Shown here: positions 16,052-23,241 of the stretch, piece by piece
Position numbering within the stretch: the stretch's first letter is position 1
Layout: each line of letters begins with the position of its first letter
Assembly (NCBI GenBank): GCA_001799675.1
Contig: MGTX01000022.1
Span: 1 to 64,000 of the forward strand
Direction of reading: 5' to 3'
DNA from: Elusimicrobia bacterium GWA2_66_18
GTDB lineage: Bacteria; Elusimicrobiota; Elusimicrobia; UBA1565; UBA9628
Length of the DNA: 64,000 nt
The notes under the pieces: generated by a model
Seen by the model: the letters and a program-made list of their open reading frames with translations, nothing else
What the model was told of the DNA's origin: nothing
The model's database searches: none
Translations under genes and position numbers: made by a program

Positions 16052-16663
16052 TCAGCGCCGGTGGCAGTCCATGCAGGCCTCGTCGCGCACGTTGGACGCG
16101 GAAACCGCGTTGAGATCATGGGTGACGTGGCAGGAAGGGCAACCGACCTTCCCCTCCTCCAGAATGATCTTGGGGTTGAGGGCCGGATCGTTGTAGTCGT
16201 CCGGGCTGCGATGGAAGGCGGCGAGATAGTCCACGCCCACTGGGTGACCGGCGCCAAAATCGATGGCCTGGAATTGCCGACGCGAGCCCGCGGCAAGCGA
16301 CGAGTGAGACTTGAGCGCGGGAGCGATGCTGCCGTCATGGCAGGACAGGCAGAGACCGGTCTTGGCCCCTCCGACCCGCAGAGACTCTCGCCCAAAGGCC
16401 GAGGAGTCCAAGCGCCCTTCTTTCATCCACAAGGGGCGCTGGATCTTGGTTTGGTGGGAGAAATGGCAGAACACGCAACTGCTTGCCCCTTTCCCAAGAG
16501 AGGCATGGCCCGCGCTCAGCATCGAACCATGATCGCTCATGGAATCGCGAAGGTCCTTGAAATCGTTCTCGGGCCACGGCGCTCGCAAGAGCAGCGCTCC
16601 AAGAATCGATAGTATAACGAGTAAAAAAGACGATGCAAGGCGTCGGGGCCACGGGGTCTTCAT
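16052..16663 (-). CDS. Membrane-anchored or exported tetraheme c-type cytochrome
   Basis: The 203-residue product has a basic N-terminus and one hydrophobic segment (about 10-27), either an uncleaved anchor or a signal peptide. Four CxxCH heme-c sites follow: CVFCH, CLSCH, CPSCH and CMDCH, plus extra His residues for axial ligation. CLSCHDGS and the spacing resemble the paired-CxxCH cytochromes encoded at 21761 and 22508. A good sigma-70-type promoter lies upstream (16687-16715), unlike the sigma-54-type promoter of the divergent kinase gene. It would carry electrons in the periplasm. hemA lies downstream. Confidence 0.88.
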   Translation of the reverse strand: MKTPWPRRLASSFLLVILSILGALLLRAPWPENDFKDLRDSMSDHGSMLSAGHASLGKGASSCVFCHFSHQTKIQRPLWMKEGRLDSSAFGRESLRVGGAKTGLCLSCHDGSIAPALKSHSSLAAGSRRQFQAIDFGAGHPVGVDYLAAFHRSPDDYNDPALNPKIILEEGKVGCPSCHVTHDLNAVSASNVRDEACMDCHRR

Positions 16664-16686
16664 AAAAAAAGCAGGCTTGAGAAAGG

Positions 16687-16715
16687 AGTGTAGACCCGCC
16701 GCCTGGATTTGTCAA
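16687..16715 (-). promoter_or_regulatory. Sigma-70-type promoter for the tetraheme cytochrome
   Basis: On the minus strand TTGACA (16710-16715) is followed after 17 bases by TACACT (16687-16692). Predicted transcription start is about 16680, 17 bases before the ATG. Confidence 0.7.
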
Positions 16716-16729
16716 CAGTGTCAGTTATT

Positions 16730-16745
16730 TGGCTTAAACGTTGCA
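16730..16745 (+). promoter_or_regulatory. Sigma-54-type promoter for the sensor-kinase operon
   Basis: TGGC at 16730-16733 and TTGCA at 16741-16745 place GG and GC ten bases apart, as in the -24/-12 consensus TGGCAC-N5-TTGCA. The predicted start is near 16756, six bases before the ATG at 16762. Confidence 0.6.
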
Positions 16746-16761
16746 AAGGGCAAGTAACCCG

Positions 16762-18243
16762 ATGAGACGAACGCGCCCCGATCGATGGCTCCGGCGTCTT
16801 CGCATCGCTTGGCGCAGCGCCCCACTGGCCCGGCAGACGTTCATCGCCTTCTATTCCTCGACGGTGGTGATCACGGCCGCCACCTTTATCCTCTACATCC
16901 AAGACACGCGGCGCAGCGTTCTCGACATGGAACGCGTCACGATGACCAGCATGTTCCCCATCGTCGAGAGGGTCATCACGGACGCCATGCTCCGCGAATC
17001 GCGCGACCCCATCAAGCATCTTTTCGCCCTCCACAACCACCGCGGCGAAGAGCGCATGCTGCTCCTCACCCACGACAAGCTGGCCGTCAACACCGATGAC
17101 TTGGCCAACGGCGTCAAGCCGCGGCGCGAGGAGCCCCGGGCCTTCGACCCGGACAAGCACATCATCATGGATTTCCCAATCCGGAACTGGAAAGCCTGCT
17201 CACGCTGCCACGCGCCCCATGAAGACCCCATCGGCTACATCCGACTCGTCTCGCCCAAGCGTGACCGTCAGGCCGTCGCCGAAGCCAATCTTAAGGGCCG
17301 CCTCATCATCCTTTTCTGTTCGTTTGCCGCCGTGGGCCTGTGGACCCTTCTCATCGTGCGGCGCGTCATCGATGAGCCCATGGGCCGCATCATCGAGGCG
17401 ATGGGGCGAGTCGCCCACGGCGAGTTCCACACCCGCGTCGACAACCTCCCCTCCGGGGAGCTGCGCTCCATCGCGCACGGCTTCAATTCCATGGTCCGCC
17501 GTCTGGAAAAGGACCGCAAGGAGATCGTGGACCTGCACCGCCGACAGGTAGCGCACATGGAACGCCTGGCGGCTCTGGGCGAACTTTCCGCGCATCTTGC
17601 CCACGAGGTTCGCAACCCCATCACCGGGATCAGCTCCGCCATGCAGATCATGCAGGCCGAGGCCCCGGAGGGCAGCCCGCGCCGCGAGATCCTGGGCAAA
17701 GTCCTGGGCCAGCTCAACCGCATGGATCAGACCATGGGCAGCTTCCTGCGGTTTGCCCGCATGCCCGAGGCCGTGGTTCGGCCCTTCCACCTGCACGAAC
17801 CCATCGGCCGGGTCCTGGACCTCCTTGAGAGCCGCCTGCGCTCCCAAAAAGTCCGTCTCGAGCGCTCCATCCCCAAGGACCTGCCGGGTTTGCGCGGCGA
17901 CCCGGGCCAGATCGAGCAGGTCTTCCTCAATCTCTGCCTCAACGCCGTCCACGCCATGCCGGCGGGCGGAACCCTGGCGGTCGCCGCGCGCGCCGAGGCC
18001 GCCGGAACGGTCTTGATCGAGGTGAGCGACACCGGCCGAGGCATCCCCAGCGCGGACCTCGAGCATGTCTTCCGCCCTTTTTTCACGACGCGCGAGAACG
18101 GCAGCGGCCTGGGATTGCCGCTGTCGCGGCAGATCGTCATGGCGCATGACGGCACGATCTGGATCGATAGCGTCCCCGATCGAGGGACCAGCGTCTTCGT
18201 GCGGCTGCCCGCGGCGGAAAGCCCGGAATCGGCGGAGGTCTAG
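16762..18243 (+). CDS. Membrane sensor histidine kinase with a periplasmic heme-c (CxxCH) motif
   Basis: Layout of this 493-residue kinase: TM1 about 27-46, periplasmic domain 47-179, TM2 180-200, HAMP about 201-250, HisKA with phosphorylated His281 in HLAHEVRNP, and an HATPase domain with NLCLNAVHAMP, DTGRGIP and GSGLGLPLS. The periplasmic domain contains KACSRCHAP (Cys146-His150), a covalent heme-c attachment motif, so it probably senses redox state, oxygen or a gas ligand. The ATG at 16762 is preferred because an upstream TTG (16741) lies inside the sigma-54-type promoter. The response regulator gene follows after one base. Confidence 0.93.
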   Translation: MRRTRPDRWLRRLRIAWRSAPLARQTFIAFYSSTVVITAATFILYIQDTRRSVLDMERVTMTSMFPIVERVITDAMLRESRDPIKHLFALHNHRGEERMLLLTHDKLAVNTDDLANGVKPRREEPRAFDPDKHIIMDFPIRNWKACSRCHAPHEDPIGYIRLVSPKRDRQAVAEANLKGRLIILFCSFAAVGLWTLLIVRRVIDEPMGRIIEAMGRVAHGEFHTRVDNLPSGELRSIAHGFNSMVRRLEKDRKEIVDLHRRQVAHMERLAALGELSAHLAHEVRNPITGISSAMQIMQAEAPEGSPRREILGKVLGQLNRMDQTMGSFLRFARMPEAVVRPFHLHEPIGRVLDLLESRLRSQKVRLERSIPKDLPGLRGDPGQIEQVFLNLCLNAVHAMPAGGTLAVAARAEAAGTVLIEVSDTGRGIPSADLEHVFRPFFTTRENGSGLGLPLSRQIVMAHDGTIWIDSVPDRGTSVFVRLPAAESPESAEV

Positions 18244-18244
18244 A

Positions 18245-20536
18245 ATGTCGGCGAAGATATTGATCGTGGACGATGAAGAGCTCATCCGCTGGTCGCTCTC
18301 CCAGGACCTCGCCAACTCGGGCTACAAGACCGTGGCGGCCGCCGATCTCGAGCAGGCCGAGAAGGCTCTGGAGACCGAGAACCCGGACGTCGTTCTGACC
18401 GATCTCCGCCTGGGAACCGAGAGCGGCCTCGACGTGCTTAAGCTCGCCCGCCGCGGCAACCCCGACTTGCCCGTCATCATCATGACCGCCTTCGCCGACC
18501 TCGAGAGCGCCGTGTCCGCCCTGCGCGAGGGCGCGGCCGACTACATCTCCAAGCCCCTGCAGCTCGCCGGCCTCAAGATCACGCTCAAGCGGGTGCTGGA
18601 GACCGCCCAGCTCAAGCGGCGCCTGGACCGCGCCCACCAGAAGGGCCGGGATAAGTACAGCTTCGAGACCATCGTGGCCGAGAGCCCCTCCATGAAGGAA
18701 TCTCTGGCCATGGCCCGCAAGATCGCCGCCACGCCCTTCGGCACCGTCCTCATCCTGGGCGAGAGCGGCTGCGGCAAGGACCGCTTCGCCCGAGCCATCC
18801 ACTACGGCAGCGTGCGCGCCAGCGAGCCCTTCATGGAGATCTCCTGCACGGCCATCCCCGAGAACCTCTTAGAGAGCGAGCTCTTCGGCTACGAGAAGGG
18901 CTCTTTCACGGGCGCCGCGGGCCAGAAGAAAGGACTCTTCGAGATCGCCGACGGAGGCACGGTCTTCCTCAACGAGATCGGCCACATGCCGCTGAGCCTG
19001 CAGGGGAAGGTCCTGCGCGCGCTGGAGGACAAGACCTTCAAGCGCGTCGGCGGCCGCGACGACATCACCGTGGACGTGCGCGTCATCGCCGCCACCAACG
19101 AGGACCTGCCGAAGGCCGTGGCCGAGGGCCGCTTCCGGCAGGACCTCTATTACCGCGTCAACGTATTGACCATCTCGCTTCGGCCATTGCGCCAGCGCAA
19201 GGAGGACATTCTTCCTCTCGTCGACCGCCTCGTCGAGAAGCTCTGCGTGGATCTGCGTAAACCAAAACCAGTCCTCCCCCCCGAGACATTGGCCGCCTTC
19301 CAGTCCTACCCATGGCCGGGCAACGTCCGCGAGCTGCGCAATGTGCTGGAAAGAATGATGATCCTCGACGAGACGCAATTCCGGCCCGTCTCCCCCGCGC
19401 ACATCGCGCAGGCGAGAAATGACTCCTTCACTCTGCCGACCGACGGCGTCCGCCTGGACGACGTGGAGAAGAATCTCGTCATGCAGGCCCTTAAACGCAG
19501 CAGCGGCAATCAGCAGAAGGCCGCTCAATGCCTCGGCCTGTCCCGCGACGCCCTGCGGCGGCGCATGGAGAAATTCGGACTCAAGGAGGCGCTGGGGGCA
19601 TTAGCGCTCCTCGCTTGGCTGGCCGGCGGCGCCTCCGCCGGCTTCTTCGGCGAGTCGAAGAAATCCGACGATCCCTTCAAGACGGCCAACGCGCAGAAGG
19701 CGAAAGAGTACTCCGAGAAGACGGCCGCGCACGCCCCGGTCAAGGCGGGCGAGTGCTCCAAGTGCCACGGCGATCCCAAGGACGCGGCCAAGCTGACGAT
19801 GGAGGCCAAGCCCCTCTGCCTCTCTTGCCATGCTAACCGGGCCGAGGACTTCAAAAAGCCCGCGGTCCACTCCGCCTTCAAGGACATGGACTGCGGCGCC
19901 TGCCACCAGCCCCACTCCTCGAACCAGCCGCATCTGCTCAACGCGCCGGTCGGCGAGCTGTGCGCGGGATGCCACGATATCAAGTCGGATCCCATCAAGG
20001 GGGCGCACCACGGCGTCACCGTCTTCGAGGGCGACTGCACGGCCTGCCATAGCCCCCACGCCTCGAAAAACGCCAAGCTCATCATCGAAGGCAAGGAGCA
20101 TGTCCCCTTCGACTCGCGCTCCTGCGAGATGTGCCACGCCAAGACCGGCGCGGACGGCAAGGCGGCGCTCAAGAAGATACCGGAGGAAACCTGCTTCGCC
20201 TGCCACTCCAACTTCCGCAAGCTTGACAAGAACCCGGTCGTTCACCCTCCCTTCGCCTCCGGCGACTGCACGATTTGCCATAACCCCCACGTCAGCGCGC
20301 GAGGCTCCCTCATCCGAAAACCCTTGGCCGACATCTGCTTCGGCTGTCATGACGAGACTCTTAAGAACAACCATCCCGTCGCGCGCCACAAGACCGCCAA
20401 TGAGAACAAGGCGGACCCCCGCCGCGAGGGCAAGCCCTTCAACTGCGCGTCCTGCCACGAGCCGCACGCGGGTAAGAACCCCAAGCTCGTGCGCGCCGAC
20501 ATCTCGATCCTCTGCGAGGAGTGCCACAGCAAATGA
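18245..20536 (+). CDS. Sigma-54 response regulator continuous with an 11-heme cytochrome c (fusion)
   Basis: One 763-residue frame from an ATG with a good Shine-Dalgarno (GGAGG). Residues 1-120 are a receiver (Asp53, Thr81, Lys103). Residues about 140-380 are an AAA+ sigma-54 activator: Walker A GESGCGKD (172-179), GSFTGA loop (219-224), arginine-finger region FRQDLYYR. Walker B reads FLNE, with Asn243 where Asp is usual. A Fis-type HTH ends near 440. Without a stop, EALGALALLAWLAGGASA (448-465) forms a hydrophobic segment with a signal-peptidase-like site. Then come 11 CxxCH motifs of paired-CxxCH type. Either this is a membrane-tethered regulator with a periplasmic cytochrome, or the cytochrome is also made from Met441 (19565), which would give a classic signal peptide. 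Confidence 0.85.
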   Translation: MSAKILIVDDEELIRWSLSQDLANSGYKTVAAADLEQAEKALETENPDVVLTDLRLGTESGLDVLKLARRGNPDLPVIIMTAFADLESAVSALREGAADYISKPLQLAGLKITLKRVLETAQLKRRLDRAHQKGRDKYSFETIVAESPSMKESLAMARKIAATPFGTVLILGESGCGKDRFARAIHYGSVRASEPFMEISCTAIPENLLESELFGYEKGSFTGAAGQKKGLFEIADGGTVFLNEIGHMPLSLQGKVLRALEDKTFKRVGGRDDITVDVRVIAATNEDLPKAVAEGRFRQDLYYRVNVLTISLRPLRQRKEDILPLVDRLVEKLCVDLRKPKPVLPPETLAAFQSYPWPGNVRELRNVLERMMILDETQFRPVSPAHIAQARNDSFTLPTDGVRLDDVEKNLVMQALKRSSGNQQKAAQCLGLSRDALRRRMEKFGLKEALGALALLAWLAGGASAGFFGESKKSDDPFKTANAQKAKEYSEKTAAHAPVKAGECSKCHGDPKDAAKLTMEAKPLCLSCHANRAEDFKKPAVHSAFKDMDCGACHQPHSSNQPHLLNAPVGELCAGCHDIKSDPIKGAHHGVTVFEGDCTACHSPHASKNAKLIIEGKEHVPFDSRSCEMCHAKTGADGKAALKKIPEETCFACHSNFRKLDKNPVVHPPFASGDCTICHNPHVSARGSLIRKPLADICFGCHDETLKNNHPVARHKTANENKADPRREGKPFNCASCHEPHAGKNPKLVRADISILCEECHSK
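19565..20536 (+). CDS. Possible separate translation product: exported 11-heme cytochrome from an internal in-frame ATG
   Basis: Starting at Met441 of the regulator frame gives about 323 residues with a Sec-like signal peptide: Lys residues at 3 and 7, hydrophobic core ALGALALLAWLA, and cleavage after GGASA. The heme motifs are CSKCH, CLSCH, CGACH, CAGCH, CTACH, CEMCH, CFACH, CTICH, CFGCH, CASCH and CEECH. There is no Shine-Dalgarno before this ATG. A perfect AAGGAGG lies 16 bases after it (19583-19589) with no start codon at proper spacing. Listed as an alternative to the fusion, not an additional certain gene. Confidence 0.4.
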   Translation: MEKFGLKEALGALALLAWLAGGASAGFFGESKKSDDPFKTANAQKAKEYSEKTAAHAPVKAGECSKCHGDPKDAAKLTMEAKPLCLSCHANRAEDFKKPAVHSAFKDMDCGACHQPHSSNQPHLLNAPVGELCAGCHDIKSDPIKGAHHGVTVFEGDCTACHSPHASKNAKLIIEGKEHVPFDSRSCEMCHAKTGADGKAALKKIPEETCFACHSNFRKLDKNPVVHPPFASGDCTICHNPHVSARGSLIRKPLADICFGCHDETLKNNHPVARHKTANENKADPRREGKPFNCASCHEPHAGKNPKLVRADISILCEECHSK

Positions 20537-21606
20537 AAACAAGGGCCCTGACTCTCATTTTGATCCTAGGAACCGTCCTAGCCGCTTCCGCGGCCGAGGC
20601 CCCGGTGCAAGCTCCCGAGGGCTCGACCATCACGGTCTCGGGAGAACTCGTCTACCCTTCCCCGCCGGACAAGCCGCGCATCCGTTTCGTGAAGTCCCTC
20701 CATACCATGAGGGACCTCAGCGGCAAGAAAAGAGGCCTGTTCGCCAAGCTTCTCGCCTTGCTGGCGGGCGGCGAAGCCGATCTTCCTCTCGTCGCCAGAC
20801 CCTACGGCGTGTGGAAACAAGGCGACAAGCTTTACGTCTCGGACACGACCGCTCCGGCGCTCACCATCCTGGACCTCAAGAAAGCGACCGTGACCGACAT
20901 CGGCAAGAAAGGCGAGGGGCAACTGTCATCACCGGTCGGCGTAACGGTCGACGCGGACGGCGCCATCTACGTGACCGACACGGGGGACCACTCGGTCAAG
21001 GCCTATTCGAAAGAGGGAAAGATCCGCTGGCAAAAAGTCTCCCTGGGGGAGGCGGGAGGCAAGCTCAACCGCCCGGGCGGCATCTCCCTGACCCCAACCG
21101 GCGAACTATTGGTCCTCGACACGGGCAATAAACGGGTCGTCCTCCTCTCCAAAGACGGCGCTTTCATCAAAGAGATGTGCCGAAACATGAAGGATCCCTT
21201 CGCCCTGCCGGTCCCCGCCAACGTTTGGGTCGAGAAGAACGGAGACTTCATCATCTCCGACCCGCTTTCCGCCCGGGTCCATATCTTCAACTCGACGGGG
21301 GGCTACGTCTCGGGCTTCGGGGAACAGGGCGACTCCGCCGGCTATCTCGCCCGGCCGCGCGGCGCGGCCACCGATTCGGACGGCCACATCTACGTCGTCG
21401 ACGCCGTCTTCAGCCGCGTCCAGATATTCAATCGGCAAGGGGAGCTCTTCTTGGACTTCGCCAGCCCCGGCCAGGGACCCGGGGAACTCTCGTTGCCCGC
21501 CGGGATATTCATCGATTCCGACGACATGATCTACATCGTGGACTCCAAGAACCAGCGCATACAGGTCTATCAATACCTCAAGTACCTCGAAGAAAAGAGC
21601 CCCTGA
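20533..21606 (+). CDS. Exported NHL-repeat beta-propeller protein
   Basis: The 357-residue product begins with a Sec signal peptide (ending near AASAAEA) and contains repeated NHL blades such as GVTVDADGAIYVTDTGDHSVKAY and GAATDSDGHIYVVDAVFSRVQIF, enough for a six-bladed propeller. NHL propellers are usually binding scaffolds, and such proteins often accompany multiheme cytochromes in electron-export clusters. The start overlaps the cytochrome stop by four bases (ATGA), so it is translationally coupled. A paralogue lies at 23622-24641. Confidence 0.9.
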   Translation: MKTRALTLILILGTVLAASAAEAPVQAPEGSTITVSGELVYPSPPDKPRIRFVKSLHTMRDLSGKKRGLFAKLLALLAGGEADLPLVARPYGVWKQGDKLYVSDTTAPALTILDLKKATVTDIGKKGEGQLSSPVGVTVDADGAIYVTDTGDHSVKAYSKEGKIRWQKVSLGEAGGKLNRPGGISLTPTGELLVLDTGNKRVVLLSKDGAFIKEMCRNMKDPFALPVPANVWVEKNGDFIISDPLSARVHIFNSTGGYVSGFGEQGDSAGYLARPRGAATDSDGHIYVVDAVFSRVQIFNRQGELFLDFASPGQGPGELSLPAGIFIDSDDMIYIVDSKNQRIQVYQYLKYLEEKSP

Positions 21607-21612
21607 ACGCCC

Positions 21613-21628
21613 TGCGCGTTATCGCGCA
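21613..21628. promoter_or_regulatory. Dyad TGCGCG-N4-CGCGCA, candidate upstream activator site
   Basis: TGCGCG and CGCGCA flank TTAT. It is 96-111 bases upstream of the start predicted from the -24/-12 element at 21699-21712, the normal distance for a sigma-54 activator. It shares arms with the dyad at 16020-16039. Confidence 0.45.
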
Positions 21629-21690
21629 CCCGAGCGCAGACCCGCGCAGAGAATCATCCTAAAAAGCGTTATAACCCATCCTCCGAGAGG

Positions 21691-21723
21691 AACTCCCGGG
21701 ACATAATGTTGCCCATGGGAGTT
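21691..21723 (+). promoter_or_regulatory. Sigma-54-like -24/-12 element inside an inverted repeat
   Basis: GG (21699-21700) and TTGC (21709-21712) are spaced as in sigma-54 promoters, with weaker agreement to CAC after the GG. Inverted arms AACTCCC (21691-21697) and GGGAGTT (21717-21723) enclose it. Start predicted near 21724, about 37 bases before the ATG at 21761. Confidence 0.45.
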
Positions 21724-21760
21724 CGGCGAGAAGTCGACGCCGAATCTCAGGAGGAGAAAA

Positions 21761-22432
21761 ATGAAAGTGTCGATAACAGCAGTCGGCCTGATAGCCGCCT
21801 TAGGGCTATTCGGCCAAACTGCCCGCGCGGCGGATCATAAGCTGATCGTCGGTTCAGCCCATGACTTCACGGCGACGGGCAAGGCGGGGGCGGGCGGCTA
21901 TGTCGGTGAGAACGGAGTCGCCTATCTCTACAACTACGGCAAGTGCTCGACCTGCCACGCCTCGCATAAACCCGCGCGGAATAAGTACCTGTGGAAGCGC
22001 ACGCTCGGCGCGGGCAGCAGTTGGACGGTGTGGGACGGCGCGGCCGGGAAGGTCCTCGACGGCGTCAACGACGGCGAGTACCTCAGCGAAACCGAGTTCG
22101 CCCAGACCGGCACCGCGATGTGCATGTCCTGCCATGACGGTGTGACCGCGATCGGCGGCACGACCATGAAGCTGTCCTTCCGCGGCACCTGGGGTCGGAA
22201 CCTGTCGGACATCCACCCGGTCGCTCATAAGGTCCCCTTCGGTTCCGAAGGCTGGCAGCCCGACCTGACTACGGGAAACTCCGCGGCGTTCGCAAACTCG
22301 AACGTCGTGGTAGACGTGATCGGCGGCTCTTCCTACGTCGGCTGCACGAGCTGCCATTCCATGCACAGCAGCGAGAACTCCTCGAAGATCCTTCGGGGCG
22401 GCGATCGCTGCCTGGCCTGCCACAATAGATAA
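21761..22432 (+). CDS. Periplasmic tetraheme c-type cytochrome, copy 1
   Basis: The 223-residue product has a clear signal peptide (cleavage near TARAAD) and four heme sites: CSTCH, CMSCH, CTSCH and CLACH. The sequence GSAHDFTATG at the mature N-terminus and HPV, SMHSS-type His residues suggest bis-His ligation. AGGAGGAG sits seven bases before the ATG. It is paralogous to the next gene along nearly its whole length and more distantly related to the 16052 cytochrome. Proposed role: periplasmic electron carrier feeding the beta-barrel/multiheme conduit encoded downstream. Its own promoter is proposed at 21691-21723. Confidence 0.92.
   Translation: MKVSITAVGLIAALGLFGQTARAADHKLIVGSAHDFTATGKAGAGGYVGENGVAYLYNYGKCSTCHASHKPARNKYLWKRTLGAGSSWTVWDGAAGKVLDGVNDGEYLSETEFAQTGTAMCMSCHDGVTAIGGTTMKLSFRGTWGRNLSDIHPVAHKVPFGSEGWQPDLTTGNSAAFANSNVVVDVIGGSSYVGCTSCHSMHSSENSSKILRGGDRCLACHNR
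22031..22077 (+). repeat. 47-bp identical repeat shared by the tandem cytochrome genes, copy 1
   Basis: These bases are identical to 22781-22827 in the paralogue, 750 bases away, including silent sites. This indicates recent duplication or gene conversion and makes a substrate for deletion by recombination. Confidence 0.75.
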
Positions 22433-22438
22433 TCGCAA

Positions 22439-22478
22439 CCCATTAAAGACCCCCGGTTTCCCGGGGGTCTTTAATGGG
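22439..22478. terminator. Perfect 18-bp hairpin between the two tetraheme genes
   Basis: CCCATTAAAGACCCCCGG and its exact complement enclose TTTC. The GC core followed by TTTAAT on plus, and symmetrical on minus, fits a bidirectional intrinsic terminator or an mRNA-stabilising element that separates expression of the two cytochrome genes. Confidence 0.75.
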
Positions 22479-22507
22479 AACCGGCCGAAGTAAAGGAAAA
22501 CGAAGTA

Positions 22508-23182
22508 TTGAACTCCTCCGCGAAAAAAGCGATTTTATCGTTGGTCTTCGCGCTCGCCGGACAGCTTGCCCAATCCGCCGGGATCGGCTACAAGCTGATC
22601 GCTGGCTCCGCTCATGACTTCTCGGCGACGGGAGCCGGAGGCGCGGCGGGCTATGAGGGCGAGAACGGGGTCACCTATCTCACCGCCAACAAATGCACGA
22701 CCTGCCATGCCGCGCACAAACCCGCCAAAACCGCCTTCCTCTGGAAGCGCACGCTCGGCGCCGGCCCCGGCTGGACGGTCTGGGACGGCGCGGCCGGGAA
22801 GGTCCTCGACGGCGTCAACGACGGCGAATATCTGAGCGTCGCCGAGTTCGCGCAGACCGGCAGCGCGATGTGCCTCTCCTGCCACGACGGCGTGACCGCC
22901 ATCGGCGGAACGACCATGAGGCTGGCTTTCCGGGGAGCGTGGGGACGCAACCTGCCGGATATGCATCCGGTCGCCAAGCGGGTTCCCTTCGGCAGCGACG
23001 GCTGGCAACCCGACCTGACCGCGGGCAATTCCTCGGCTTTCGGCAATTCCAACGTCGTCGTCGATACGGTCGGCAATTCTTCGTACGTCGGCTGCACCAG
23101 CTGCCATTCCATGCACAGCAGTCCGAGCGCGGCGACCTATCTTCGCAAAGGAGAAAGCTGCCTCGTCTGTCACAACAGGTAA
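22508..23182 (+). CDS. Periplasmic tetraheme c-type cytochrome, copy 2
   Basis: The start is TTG at 22508, with AAGG about ten bases upstream; no suitable ATG exists. The 224-residue product has a signal peptide (cleavage near LAQSAG) and four heme sites: CTTCH, CLSCH, CTSCH and CLVCH. It is a clear paralogue of the gene at 21761, with long identical blocks (GKVLDGVNDGEYLS, SYVGCTSCHSMHSS). No promoter was found in the 75-base spacer, so expression may depend on read-through of the hairpin at 22439-22478. Same proposed periplasmic electron-carrier role. Confidence 0.9.
   Translation: MNSSAKKAILSLVFALAGQLAQSAGIGYKLIAGSAHDFSATGAGGAAGYEGENGVTYLTANKCTTCHAAHKPAKTAFLWKRTLGAGPGWTVWDGAAGKVLDGVNDGEYLSVAEFAQTGSAMCLSCHDGVTAIGGTTMRLAFRGAWGRNLPDMHPVAKRVPFGSDGWQPDLTAGNSSAFGNSNVVVDTVGNSSYVGCTSCHSMHSSPSAATYLRKGESCLVCHNR
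22781..22827 (+). repeat. 47-bp identical repeat shared by the tandem cytochrome genes, copy 2
   Basis: Identical to 22031-22077. Confidence 0.75.
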
Positions 23183-23241
23183 GCCGCATTTTTTTTGAAT
23201 TCATTTTTCCGTTTCGAGGTGTGCCGGTTCAAGTTGAAAAT

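Noticed and set aside
16741-18243. TTG at 16741 as kinase start
   Set aside because: That TTG forms part of the predicted -12 element, so it would lie upstream of the transcript; the ATG at 16762 is preferred.
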